A stretch of 64,000 bases of DNA. Source: Mariniphaga sp. (lineage in GTDB: Bacteria; Bacteroidota; Bacteroidia; Bacteroidales; Prolixibacteraceae). Where the stretch lies: positions 186,001 through 250,000 of the forward strand of contig JAGXGA010000019.1 of NCBI GenBank assembly GCA_024636975.1, written 5' to 3'. Position 1 is the stretch's first letter. Every line of letters starts with the position of its first letter. Below are positions 17,973 through 26,147 of this stretch, in pieces. The notes below the pieces were generated by a model that saw only the letters and a program-made list of their open reading frames with translations, was not told where the DNA came from and did not search any database. The position numbers were made by a program, and so were the translations under genes.

Positions 17973-19631
17973 ATGACAAAAAAATATACAATACCCGCAT
18001 TTTTACAGGAATCATTAAATAAATTCACTGATAATAATTCTCTGGCCTTTGCCGGAGAAAATAATTACACTTACAGGGAAATGGGTAATGATTTTAAAAA
18101 GGTTGCCACATTACTTAAAACCATGGATGTACAAAAAGGTGACAAGATTGCCATTTTAAGCGCAAACATGCCCAACTGGGGAGTAACTTTTTTTGCCATA
18201 TCGTGGATTGGAGCCACGGTGGTTCCGATTCTGCCCGATTTCCATCCAAATGAAATACAATCCATAATTGATCATTCAGAGACTGAAATTTTGTTTGTTT
18301 CTGAGTCACTGTATAAGAACCTGAATAAGGATACCCTTGACAAGTTGAGGCATATCATAGTGGTTGATAATTTCTCTGTAGTTAAAGATAAAGTTCCTGC
18401 AAACTCCATTGAACCCGGAAAGAGTGCAATTAATGGATTGAAAGGTGAAGCTGCGGCAGAAAATGTCGATGAAGAAGATTTAGCAACAATCATCTATACT
18501 TCGGGTACAACAGGGAATTCGAAAGGGGTAATGTTAACACATAAAAACCTGGCCTGGACAGCGGAAAAAAGCTATACCTTCCAGGATATTTCACCAACCG
18601 ACCGTTTTCTTTCGGTACTTCCACTTTCTCACACATTTGAAAATACCCTTGGGTTTTTGTTCCCAATCTGGTATGGCGCATCGGTACATTATTTACGTAA
18701 ACCGCCGGTAGCATCTGTGCTGCTGCCAGCACTGGAAGTGGTAAAACCAACTATTATGCTGGTTGTTCCACTGATCATTGAAAAAGTGTTCAGGACAAAG
18801 ATTTATCCAAAATTTCAAAAAAGCCCGGTTACCCGGTTTATTTATTCCATTCCGGCTATGCGGAAAGTGCTTCACCGGGTGGCAGGCAAAAAACTTTACC
18901 AGACTTTTGGAGGAAGTTTAAGGTTCTTTGGGATAGGAGGGGCCAAGCTTGATACCACAGTTGAACTGTTTTTAAATGAAGGAAAATTCCCGTATGCTAT
19001 TGGTTATGGTCTTACCGAAACCTCTCCGCTGCTGGCCGGGGCAGTTGGCAAAAATGTAAGGATCGGTTCTACTGGTTTGGCACTTGATGGGGTTCAGCTC
19101 CGACTAGGTGATGCTGATTTAGAAACCGGCGAAGGTGAAATCCAGGCCAAAGGTCCGAATGTTATGAAAGGGTATTATAAAGCATCCGAAATCACAAGTG
19201 AAGTTTTTACTGATGATGGATGGTTTAAAACTGGTGACAGAGGATATTTCGACAAGGACAATTTCCTTTACATCAAAGGAAGGATTAAAAATATGATAGT
19301 TGGGGCAAGTGGTGAAAATATTTACCCTGAAGAAATAGAAACGGTTATCAACAAAATGCGGTTTGTCCTTGAATCACTGGTGGTAGAGAAAAAAGGGAAG
19401 CTTGTAGCCATGGTGCATCTGAACATGGAAGAAGTAGAACAGCATTATCATCATCTGAAAGCTGAAGCAAATCAGTATTTCCATGACAAAACAGATGATA
19501 TTTTAAAAGAAATCCATAAAAAGGTGAATGAAGAATTGAATAAATTCTCAAGGCTGCAGGCGATTGTTTTGCAGCCCACACCTTTTGAAAAAACTCCAAC
19601 CAAAAAGATTAAGCGCTTTTTATATGGTTGA
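17973..19631 (+). CDS. AMP-forming acyl-CoA synthetase
   Basis: A 552-residue adenylate-forming enzyme activating fatty acids to acyl-CoA through an acyl-AMP. Signature motifs: phosphate-binding loop YTSGTTGNSKG (175-185), GYGLTETSPLL in the middle, GWFKTGDRGYFD (A8 region) and a C-terminal lysine in the context TPTKKIKRF. Length fits bacterial long-chain acyl-CoA synthetases, which act at the inner membrane face. It is monocistronic, followed by about 230 bases before purM; no terminator hairpin was seen. Confidence 0.9.
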   Translation: MTKKYTIPAFLQESLNKFTDNNSLAFAGENNYTYREMGNDFKKVATLLKTMDVQKGDKIAILSANMPNWGVTFFAISWIGATVVPILPDFHPNEIQSIIDHSETEILFVSESLYKNLNKDTLDKLRHIIVVDNFSVVKDKVPANSIEPGKSAINGLKGEAAAENVDEEDLATIIYTSGTTGNSKGVMLTHKNLAWTAEKSYTFQDISPTDRFLSVLPLSHTFENTLGFLFPIWYGASVHYLRKPPVASVLLPALEVVKPTIMLVVPLIIEKVFRTKIYPKFQKSPVTRFIYSIPAMRKVLHRVAGKKLYQTFGGSLRFFGIGGAKLDTTVELFLNEGKFPYAIGYGLTETSPLLAGAVGKNVRIGSTGLALDGVQLRLGDADLETGEGEIQAKGPNVMKGYYKASEITSEVFTDDGWFKTGDRGYFDKDNFLYIKGRIKNMIVGASGENIYPEEIETVINKMRFVLESLVVEKKGKLVAMVHLNMEEVEQHYHHLKAEANQYFHDKTDDILKEIHKKVNEELNKFSRLQAIVLQPTPFEKTPTKKIKRFLYG

Positions 19632-19836
19632 ATAAGTCATGCTGCTTAAAACATAGAAATCCCCCTTACCTAATCTACATTTTAGATTTACTGTAGTGAA
19701 CTTTTCCATTGGTTCCGGAGAAATATAAACCATAGCTGGAAAACTTTGCAGACATACATGCATTGACTTTTTCCTGCAAAAAATGAAATCCGCCAAGAAA
19801 CTTACTGTGACATCCTGTTAAATGTCGTGAATTTGT

Positions 19837-19844
19837 TAATTTTG
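19837..19844 (+). promoter_or_regulatory. -7 promoter box (TAATTTTG) of purM
   Basis: TAATTTTG matches TAnnTTTG and lies 19 bases before the ATG at 19864, giving a short leader. The -33 region is weak. Confidence 0.45.
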
Positions 19845-19863
19845 TGGCCTTAAAATCAATTGA

Positions 19864-21033
19864 ATGGTTACTGAATCAAGATACAATGCCAGGGGAGTTT
19901 CAGCAGCAAAAGATGATGTGCATCATGCTATAAAAAATATCGACAAAGGGTTATTTCCCAGGGCGTTTTGTAAAATAGTACCCGATGTATTGGGCGGTGA
20001 CTCCAATTGGTGCAACATAATGCATGCCGATGGTGCCGGCACCAAATCGTCACTGGCGTACATGTACTGGAAGGAAACCGGAGATCTTTCTGTATGGAAA
20101 GGTATAGCTCAGGATGCACTGATAATGAACATCGACGATCTGTTGTGTGTTGGGGCCACCGATAAAATTCTTGTATCATCTACTATTGGAAGGAACAAAA
20201 ACCGTATTCCGGGAGAGGTGATTGCTGCCATAATAAACGGCACAGAAGAATTGCTGGCAAACCTCCGCGATTTAGGTATAGATGCCTGGTCAACAGGTGG
20301 TGAGACTGCTGACGTAGGTGATTTGGTTCGCACCATTATTGTGGATTCCACTGTGGTTTGCCGCATGAAACGCAATGATGTGGTATCGGCAGGAAACATT
20401 GCTGCAGGGAATGTTATTATAGGACTTTCCTCCTCAGGACAGGCCTCTTATGAAAACAGTTACAATGGCGGTATAGGCAGCAATGGCCTTACTTCGGCAC
20501 GGCACGATGTTTTTGCAAATTACCTGGCAGCGAAATTCCCCGAAAGCTTTGACCCCGAAGTGCCATCTGATTTGGTCTATACCGGAAAGTACAGGCTTAC
20601 CGATGAAATAGAAGGACTTGGTGTGAATGCCGGGCAATTGGTGCTTTCTCCCACCCGAACCTATGCTCCTGTAGTTAAAAAGCTGCTTACTCTTTACCGG
20701 GACGATATCCAGGGAATGATTCATTGTTCGGGAGGTGCGCAAACGAAAGTACTTCACTTCGTCGGGAATGTGCATGTCATTAAGGACAATCTGTTTCCGG
20801 TTCCGCCGCTGTTCAGTATCATTCAGGAGCAATCCGGAACGGGCTGGCACGAAATGTACAAGGTATTTAATATGGGTCACCGCTTCGAGCTATATACCCG
20901 GCCCGAGGTGGCTGAGGAAATTATTTCCGTTTCAAAATCGTTTAATATCGATGCTCAGATAGTTGGTAAAGTTGAACCTTTTGAAGGAAAGAAACTTACT
21001 ATTAAATCAGAAAAAGGAGAATTCGTTTATTAA
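19864..21033 (+). CDS. purM: Phosphoribosylformylglycinamidine cyclo-ligase (AIR synthetase)
   Basis: A 389-residue purine biosynthesis enzyme that converts FGAM and ATP to AIR. It begins SRYNARGVSAAKDDVHHAI; HADGAGTKSSLAYMYWKETG carries the ATP/phosphate-binding part, QDALIMNIDDLLCVGAT and WSTGGETADVGDLV follow, and GLSSSGQASYENSYNGGIGS is the glycine-rich second domain. Length is somewhat above the classical enzyme (about 345), as in many Bacteroidota. It is followed 90 bases later by prfA on the same strand. This is a housekeeping gene with nothing odd in it. Confidence 0.93.
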   Translation: MVTESRYNARGVSAAKDDVHHAIKNIDKGLFPRAFCKIVPDVLGGDSNWCNIMHADGAGTKSSLAYMYWKETGDLSVWKGIAQDALIMNIDDLLCVGATDKILVSSTIGRNKNRIPGEVIAAIINGTEELLANLRDLGIDAWSTGGETADVGDLVRTIIVDSTVVCRMKRNDVVSAGNIAAGNVIIGLSSSGQASYENSYNGGIGSNGLTSARHDVFANYLAAKFPESFDPEVPSDLVYTGKYRLTDEIEGLGVNAGQLVLSPTRTYAPVVKKLLTLYRDDIQGMIHCSGGAQTKVLHFVGNVHVIKDNLFPVPPLFSIIQEQSGTGWHEMYKVFNMGHRFELYTRPEVAEEIISVSKSFNIDAQIVGKVEPFEGKKLTIKSEKGEFVY

Positions 21034-21123
21034 CCGTTATCAGGAAATAATTCATCTTTCTAAAATAAAAGAAGGAGTTAAAAATTATCTGGAAGGTTAT
21101 TTATAAAAGGAAGAATAAACACA

Positions 21124-22209
21124 ATGGCAGAATACGCATTATTAGAAAAATACGAGTCAATAAAACACCGTTTTGAGGAAGTGCAGCAGCAGATCACTGA
21201 CCCTGAAATAATTTCCGATATGAAACGGTATGTAAAACTGAACCAGGAGTACAAGAGCCTTGAAAAGTTGTTAAACGCTTTTAAGGAATACAAAAACCTG
21301 GTAGAGACCATTATAACTGGGAAAGAGATGCTGTCAGAAGAAAGCGATAGTGAACTACGTGAAATGGCTCGTGAGGAGATGGAACTTGCAGAAGAGAAAC
21401 TTCCGGAGAAGGAAAAGCAGGTTAAGATGTTGCTTGTACCGGCTGATCCTGAGGACAGTAAAAATGCCATTCTCGAAATTCGTGCAGGAACCGGAGGAGA
21501 CGAGGCAAGCATTTTTGCCGGCGATCTATACCGCATGTATTCCAAATTTTGCGAAAAAAAGGGCTGGCGTATGGAAGTGACAAATATTGCTGAAGGCACA
21601 GCAGGAGGTTACAAGGAGATAGTGGCCAATATAACCGGAGAAGGCGTTTATGGAATTATGAAATATGAATCAGGCGTGCACCGCGTACAGCGGGTACCGC
21701 AAACCGAAACCCAGGGCCGAATCCATACTTCGGCAGCCACCATAGCTGTTTTACCCGAAGCTGAAGAATTCGACGTGGATGTGAAGGAATCAGATATTAA
21801 AAAAGACACCTACTGTTCTTCAGGTCCGGGAGGTCAGTCGGTTAACACCACCTACTCAGCAATCCGGTTAACACATCTTCCTACCGGCATTGTGGTTACC
21901 TGCCAGGATGAAAAATCACAGTTGAAGAACCTGGCCAAAGCAATGAATGAACTGCGTACGCGAATATACAACATGGAATACCAAAAGTATATTGATGAGA
22001 TTTCATCCAAAAGGAAGACTATGGTGTCAACAGGCGATCGGTCAGCCAAAATACGCACCTATAACTGGCCGCAGGGCCGGGTAACCGACCACCGCATCAA
22101 CCTGACTCTTTACAACCTGCAGGCCATTATAAATGGTGAGATTGATGAAATCATTGAGCAACTGAGCATTGAGGAGAATGCGCAGAAGCTGAAGGAGGCG
22201 GAGATTTAA
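21124..22209 (+). CDS. prfA: Peptide chain release factor 1
   Basis: A 361-residue translation termination factor that reads UAA and UAG. The stop-codon recognition motif PxT is P192-Q-T194 in RVPQTETQGR, which separates RF1 from RF2. The peptidyl-hydrolysis motif GGQ is at 236-238 in SSGPGGQSVN. The N-terminal coiled-coil domain covers about 1-105. An AGGAAG stretch precedes the ATG. Its presence shows UAG is an ordinary stop here, which matters for the two in-frame TAG codons discussed elsewhere in the window. Confidence 0.96.
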   Translation: MAEYALLEKYESIKHRFEEVQQQITDPEIISDMKRYVKLNQEYKSLEKLLNAFKEYKNLVETIITGKEMLSEESDSELREMAREEMELAEEKLPEKEKQVKMLLVPADPEDSKNAILEIRAGTGGDEASIFAGDLYRMYSKFCEKKGWRMEVTNIAEGTAGGYKEIVANITGEGVYGIMKYESGVHRVQRVPQTETQGRIHTSAATIAVLPEAEEFDVDVKESDIKKDTYCSSGPGGQSVNTTYSAIRLTHLPTGIVVTCQDEKSQLKNLAKAMNELRTRIYNMEYQKYIDEISSKRKTMVSTGDRSAKIRTYNWPQGRVTDHRINLTLYNLQAIINGEIDEIIEQLSIEENAQKLKEAEI

Positions 22210-22303
22210 CATACTATTTATAAGTATTGGATCAATCAACTTCATCTGTAGTTTTATTTTTTTCAATTGAATTAGTACCTTTACATATACATAAGAAATT
22301 GAT

Positions 22304-22537
22304 ATGGAATTTATTTCTGAAAGAATTACAATCGATGAAAAAATTTGTAACGGGAAGCCAACAATCCGTGGTACAAGAATAACTGTGCAGACAATTCTTG
22401 ATTTTCTGTCTTCAGGAGAAACTCAGGAAGAAATCCTGAGACAATATCCAAAGCTGGAAACTGAAGATATTTATGAATCATTGCGTTTTGCAGCTAATTT
22501 GATGGGAAGAAACTATTCTATTAAACCGGTTGCCTGA
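22304..22537 (+). CDS. DUF433 antitoxin
   Basis: A 77-residue protein of the DUF433 (VapB-like) family with the family core ITIDEKICNGKPTIRGTRIT then TVQTILDFLSSG and a helical C-terminus (EEILRQYPKLETEDIYESLR). These proteins carry a small DNA-binding helix-turn-helix and neutralise a PIN-like partner. The stop shares one base with the start of the DUF5615 gene (TGATG), so the pair is translationally coupled. It sits between the housekeeping genes prfA and pyrF. Confidence 0.88.
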   Translation: MEFISERITIDEKICNGKPTIRGTRITVQTILDFLSSGETQEEILRQYPKLETEDIYESLRFAANLMGRNYSIKPVA

Positions 22538-22878
22538 TGCCATCATTTATAATAGACGAGAACCTCCCTTATTATTTTAGTCTTTGGCACAATAAAAACC
22601 ACAAACATGTTTTTGATATTCCTAATATTTCAACAGATGAAGAAATCTGGAATTATGCAAAAAGACATGATATGGTGATTGTTTCCAAAGATGCAGATTT
22701 TTCTAATAAAATTCTATTCAATATTCCTCCACCTAAGGTTATTCATTTGAAAGTAGGTAATATGAAAATTGCTGAACTATATAATTTTCTTAATAAAGTT
22801 TGGCCAGAAATATTAATACAAATCAAGAGCCACAAACTAATTAATGTATATAATGACAGAATTGAATCTTTTGACTAA
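22537..22878 (+). CDS. DUF5615 PIN-like toxin
   Basis: A 113-residue protein with the PIN-like nuclease arrangement of acidic residues: FIIDENLP at the N-terminus (D7, E8), STDEEIWNYAKRHDMVIVSK in the middle and KDADFSNK (two Asp). DUF5615 proteins pair with DUF433 antitoxins and are inferred to be RNases. Start overlaps the antitoxin stop by one base. It ends 12 bases before pyrF, so it could be read through into that gene. Lower G+C than the flanking genes suggests acquisition. Confidence 0.88.
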   Translation: MPSFIIDENLPYYFSLWHNKNHKHVFDIPNISTDEEIWNYAKRHDMVIVSKDADFSNKILFNIPPPKVIHLKVGNMKIAELYNFLNKVWPEILIQIKSHKLINVYNDRIESFD

Positions 22879-22890
22879 ACAACGCTATTC

Positions 22891-23721
22891 ATGAACATTA
22901 ATTTTCTTTTCGAACAAATCAAACTCAAGCGCAGCTTTTTATGCGTTGGCCTTGATACCGATATAAAAAAGATTCCGGAACATCTGGCAACTAGTTCTGA
23001 TCCTGTTTTTGCCTTCAATAAGGATATTATAGATGCCACCGCAGCCTATACTGTGGCATACAAGCCCAATCTGGCTTTTTATGAAAGTTTGGGAGCAAAA
23101 GGTTGGCAAAGCCTGGAAAAAACAGCTGCCTACATTCGTGAAAAGCATCCTGAAATTTTCCTGATTGCTGATGCCAAGCGGGGCGACATTGGAAACACCT
23201 CCAGTTTGTATGCCCGTGCTTTTTTTGAGACACTCGATTTTGATGCTGTTACCGTAGCCCCCTATATGGGTGAGGATTCGGTTAAACCTTTCATGACTTA
23301 CCCCGAAAAGTGGGTAATCCTGCTTGCGTTGACTTCAAACAAAGGCGCTGCCGATTTTCAATATTTAAAAGATGAAGATTCGGGCGACCCGCTATTTGAG
23401 ACTGTGTTAAAGACTTCCCAAAACTGGGGTTCAATAGAAAACATGATGTATGTTGTAGGTGCCACCAAAGCAGAAAAACTGAAGGAAATCAGAAAAATTA
23501 TTCCCGATCACTTTCTTTTGGTGCCTGGGGTGGGGGCGCAGGGAGGCAGCCTGCAGGAAGTAGCCCGCAACGGAATGAACAGCAAATGTGGCCTGTTGGT
23601 TAATTCTTCCCGTGGAATTATCTATGCCTCAGCAGGAGAAGATTTTGCGAAGAAAGCAGGTGAAGCTGCAAAAGAAGTGCAACAGGAAATGAAAGATATA
23701 CTTGAAGAAGCCGGGCTGTAA
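22891..23721 (+). CDS. pyrF: Orotidine 5-prime-phosphate decarboxylase
   Basis: A 276-residue enzyme that makes UMP from OMP. The catalytic tetrad segment [10 protein letters not shown] has D94, K96 and D99. The N-terminal [12 protein letters not shown] and the phosphate-binding PGVGAQGG near residue 213 are standard. Length (276) matches the longer type-2 enzyme found in Bacteroidota and mycobacteria rather than the E. coli type (about 245). It is the last gene of the plus-strand run and converges with a lipoprotein gene 11 bases away. Confidence 0.95.
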   Translation: MNINFLFEQIKLKRSFLCVGLDTDIKKIPEHLATSSDPVFAFNKDIIDATAAYTVAYKPNLAFYESLGAKGWQSLEKTAAYIREKHPEIFLIADAKRGDIGNTSSLYARAFFETLDFDAVTVAPYMGEDSVKPFMTYPEKWVILLALTSNKGAADFQYLKDEDSGDPLFETVLKTSQNWGSIENMMYVVGATKAEKLKEIRKIIPDHFLLVPGVGAQGGSLQEVARNGMNSKCGLLVNSSRGIIYASAGEDFAKKAGEAAKEVQQEMKDILEEAGL

Positions 23722-23732
23722 TTTGCCAACAG

Positions 23733-24473
23733 TTATTTGACCAAAACGATCTTCACATCGTCATAAAATGTGTTTCTTTCATACCGGTGCCTGATACCAA
23801 AGTAGCCAGGCTTCAAACCATCGATTGTTCCTTCAGCCATTAGCTCGTTATTACATGTCCATTTTACCTGTTGCCCCTGAACATCAATTCGATGTTGGGC
23901 CCATTCATGGGCGAATGCTGCATTCTCCACCACTCGCTCTCTCAGTGCTCCCTGTATAAAAGCATTATTTGTTGTAGAGTCGGTACCCGGTATCTGAATC
24001 ATATACCCGATTTCATATCCTGAATCATAGTTTGGGGTCTGAGCGCCAAGAACATACATTATGGGATCATTGTCGCCACGAAATTGCCGAAACGAAATAC
24101 TGTACGCTTCTGTATCCGCGGGAATGGGTGTATCTGCAAATAAAACCGAATTGTGCGAACGACCTCCCTGAGCAAGAAATCCCGAATCGGCAGGTATTAC
24201 CCAAAAGCCTTTTCTGGGTTCATTCAGTTCCAGCTCATCGCTATATAACCATTTTGCAGGAAGATATCCTCCTTCCAAAACTTTCCAGGTATAACCTAAC
24301 CCCTGGGGAGGCGGCAGGTGAATGATATTTTCCACATATTCCCCCTTCGAAGTTTTACTGAAATCATCTTCAAATAACACAACCGGATTTTTTTTCTCAT
24401 CCTGTTTTTTATTTGGTGAATTGCATGCACTTAATAGAATTCCGGCAGTTAAAAATATTAGTATATTTTTCAT
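23733..24473 (-). CDS. Lipoprotein with jelly-roll (ConA-like) fold, unassigned
   Basis: A 246-residue lipoprotein: MKNILIFLTAGILLSAC is a clear lipobox with Cys at 17. The rest looks like a concanavalin-like jelly roll (FEDDFSKTSKGEYVENIIHL, then YSISFRQFRGDNDPIMYVLG, QHRIDVQGQQVKWTCNNELM, and a C-terminal FYDDVKIVLVK strand), as in laminarinase-related or DUF1961/DUF1080-like proteins. I cannot name a substrate. The gene is preceded by one of the three LacI-type palindromes and a -7-like box, so it is probably part of the same regulon as the GH30-like operon. Confidence 0.65.
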   Translation of the reverse strand: MKNILIFLTAGILLSACNSPNKKQDEKKNPVVLFEDDFSKTSKGEYVENIIHLPPPQGLGYTWKVLEGGYLPAKWLYSDELELNEPRKGFWVIPADSGFLAQGGRSHNSVLFADTPIPADTEAYSISFRQFRGDNDPIMYVLGAQTPNYDSGYEIGYMIQIPGTDSTTNNAFIQGALRERVVENAAFAHEWAQHRIDVQGQQVKWTCNNELMAEGTIDGLKPGYFGIRHRYERNTFYDDVKIVLVK

Positions 24474-24513
24474 TCAAATTGTTTTGTTTATAGATGTAGT
24501 TGTCATCTATGGA

Positions 24514-24521
24514 ACAAGATA
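24514..24521 (-). promoter_or_regulatory. -7-like box TATCTTGT of the jelly-roll lipoprotein
   Basis: Minus strand TATCTTGT is near the TAnnTTTG element. Its left edge lies exactly 62 bases from the left edge of the palindrome at 24576, the same offset seen at two other promoters in the window. It is 41 bases from the start codon. Confidence 0.45.
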
Positions 24522-24575
24522 TTGAAAGAAAAAGATAATTGATGTAAAAATTATTAACGGCCTATGGAAAATTAG

Positions 24576-24589
24576 CGGGAACGTTCCCG
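24576..24589. promoter_or_regulatory. LacI-type operator palindrome 1
   Basis: CGGGAACGTTCCCG is a perfect 14-base palindrome with central CG as in LacI-family operators, followed by an A run. An identical site precedes the lacI-type gene at 32 kb. It lies 103 bases upstream of the jelly-roll lipoprotein start. Confidence 0.75.
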
Positions 24590-24632
24590 AAAAAAATTGT
24601 CATAAGGTTTATTTTGCTGGCACACCAAAAAA

Positions 24633-24659
24633 AATGCTCCGTTTCCGGAGCATTTTTTT
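24633..24659 (-). terminator. Rho-independent terminator of the Gfo/Idh gene
   Basis: AATGCTCCG and CGGAGCATT form a perfect 9-bp stem with a TTTC loop. It is flanked by an A run on the left and a T run on the right, so it can work in both directions. It lies 9 bases beyond the stop of the minus-strand oxidoreductase gene. Confidence 0.85.
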
Positions 24660-24668
24660 ATTTGACCA

Positions 24669-26009
24669 TTAGACTTTATCAGGAACAATAAAAGGTGCCC
24701 TGTATTCCCGGGTAAGCATCTTATCTGCTTCCGGGTCGTCAACAAACTTTTCTGTTTTCGGATTAAAAGTCAGGACCCTTTCAAGCCGGTACGCTATGTT
24801 GCCAAGATGTGCCAACCCTGAAGAAAGATGTGCAGTTTCCACCGGACCATTCAATATCGATTTATCATGCTTCCGGACAGCTTCAATGAAGTTGGTAAAA
24901 TGGCCGTCGGTACCACCTGAACCCCTGTCCATGCCCGAAGCTTCTTTGGCGCCGTCATCACCCGATTTACCGGGTTCCCTGTTTTGCCCCATATAAGTCT
25001 GGTATTTGCTGTAGCCATCAACTACAAGTATACCCTTTTCACCGTAAAAGATATTTCCTACCGTTACCCCCTGCTCTGTGTTGGTTACCCAGGGGCGGAC
25101 TTCAAACTGAATGATCTTATTCTCATCGGGATAATTGTAAACTGAAGTCAGAACTTCAGGAACCTCCTTGGCATCGTCCCAAAGAAACTTACCTCCCATG
25201 GAAGTGATTTTTGTGGGAAGCCCTACATCCAGGCCCCACATGCACAAGTCGGTTTCATGGATACCCTGGTTACCCACATCGCCATTACCGTACTCCCAGT
25301 TCCAGTGCCAGTTGTAATGAACCAGATTCTTGCTGAAAGGCTGTTTTTGGGCCGGTCCTGTCCAGATATCATAATCCAGTCCTTCAGGCACCTGTTCAAC
25401 CGGATGATTTCCTATACTCGGCCTCCAGCGGAAAACAAGCCCCCGTGCCATATATACCCTGCCAATGTATCCGTCGCGCATAAGATTAATAGCTTCATTA
25501 ATTGCAGGAGAGCTTCTTAACTGTACCCCGTGCTGCACAATCCGGTCGTATTTATTGGCAGCTTCAACCATTTTTCGACCTTCCCAAATGTTATGTGAAC
25601 CGGGTTTCTCCACATAAACATCTTTTCCTGCCTGACAGGCCCAGATTACAGAAAGTGCGTGCCAGTGGTTGGGTGATGCAATACTGATGACATCTATATC
25701 TTTATCATCATTAACACGGCGGAGATCCTGCACCAAAGCCACCTCTTTACCATACTCCTCTTTAAATGCCTTTTGCCTGTCCTTCAAAATGTTCATATCC
25801 GGATCACATAAGGTGGTAACCTGAACATTATCCTGTACCATTAATCCGGAAACGTGATTTTTACCACGCCCATTCAGCCCCAGTACAGCAGCATTAATGC
25901 GATCGTTTGCACCAAAAGCATGTGCAGGAATGATGGTTGGAACACTTAATACTGCAGCTGCAGCAGCTGTTTGTTTGATAAATTTCCTTCTTGATTGTTT
26001 TTTATTCAT
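24669..26009 (-). CDS. Gfo/Idh/MocA oxidoreductase, Tat-exported
   Basis: A 446-residue NAD-dependent sugar oxidoreductase. The Tat signal SRRKFIKQTAAAAAVLSVP opens the protein; the dinucleotide motif is VLGLNGRGKNH (43-53), the catalytic lysine is in VYVEKPGSHN, and GNQGIHETDLCMWGL has the conserved His/Asp. It is close in architecture to the oxidoreductase starting at 57151. It may form a unit with the GH30-like operon upstream (138-base gap) or use its own promoter. Likely periplasmic; substrate unknown, with a 3-keto sugar product inferred from relatives. Confidence 0.9.
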   Translation of the reverse strand: MNKKQSRRKFIKQTAAAAAVLSVPTIIPAHAFGANDRINAAVLGLNGRGKNHVSGLMVQDNVQVTTLCDPDMNILKDRQKAFKEEYGKEVALVQDLRRVNDDKDIDVISIASPNHWHALSVIWACQAGKDVYVEKPGSHNIWEGRKMVEAANKYDRIVQHGVQLRSSPAINEAINLMRDGYIGRVYMARGLVFRWRPSIGNHPVEQVPEGLDYDIWTGPAQKQPFSKNLVHYNWHWNWEYGNGDVGNQGIHETDLCMWGLDVGLPTKITSMGGKFLWDDAKEVPEVLTSVYNYPDENKIIQFEVRPWVTNTEQGVTVGNIFYGEKGILVVDGYSKYQTYMGQNREPGKSGDDGAKEASGMDRGSGGTDGHFTNFIEAVRKHDKSILNGPVETAHLSSGLAHLGNIAYRLERVLTFNPKTEKFVDDPEADKMLTREYRAPFIVPDKV

Positions 26010-26147
26010 GATATACTGGTTTGAATCAGTTAATAAAAGTAGGAAAAAAATTCTAATCTTTAATTAATAACAGTAACACAATCTATAATCCTTTGTACAT
26101 CAATCGGTATTTGCATATAGCGGATTTCAGTTTTACTCCTTATTTAT

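Noticed and set aside
24576-24589. The perfect palindrome as a terminator
   Set aside because: It has no loop and an identical copy stands before the LacI-family gene, which fits an operator.
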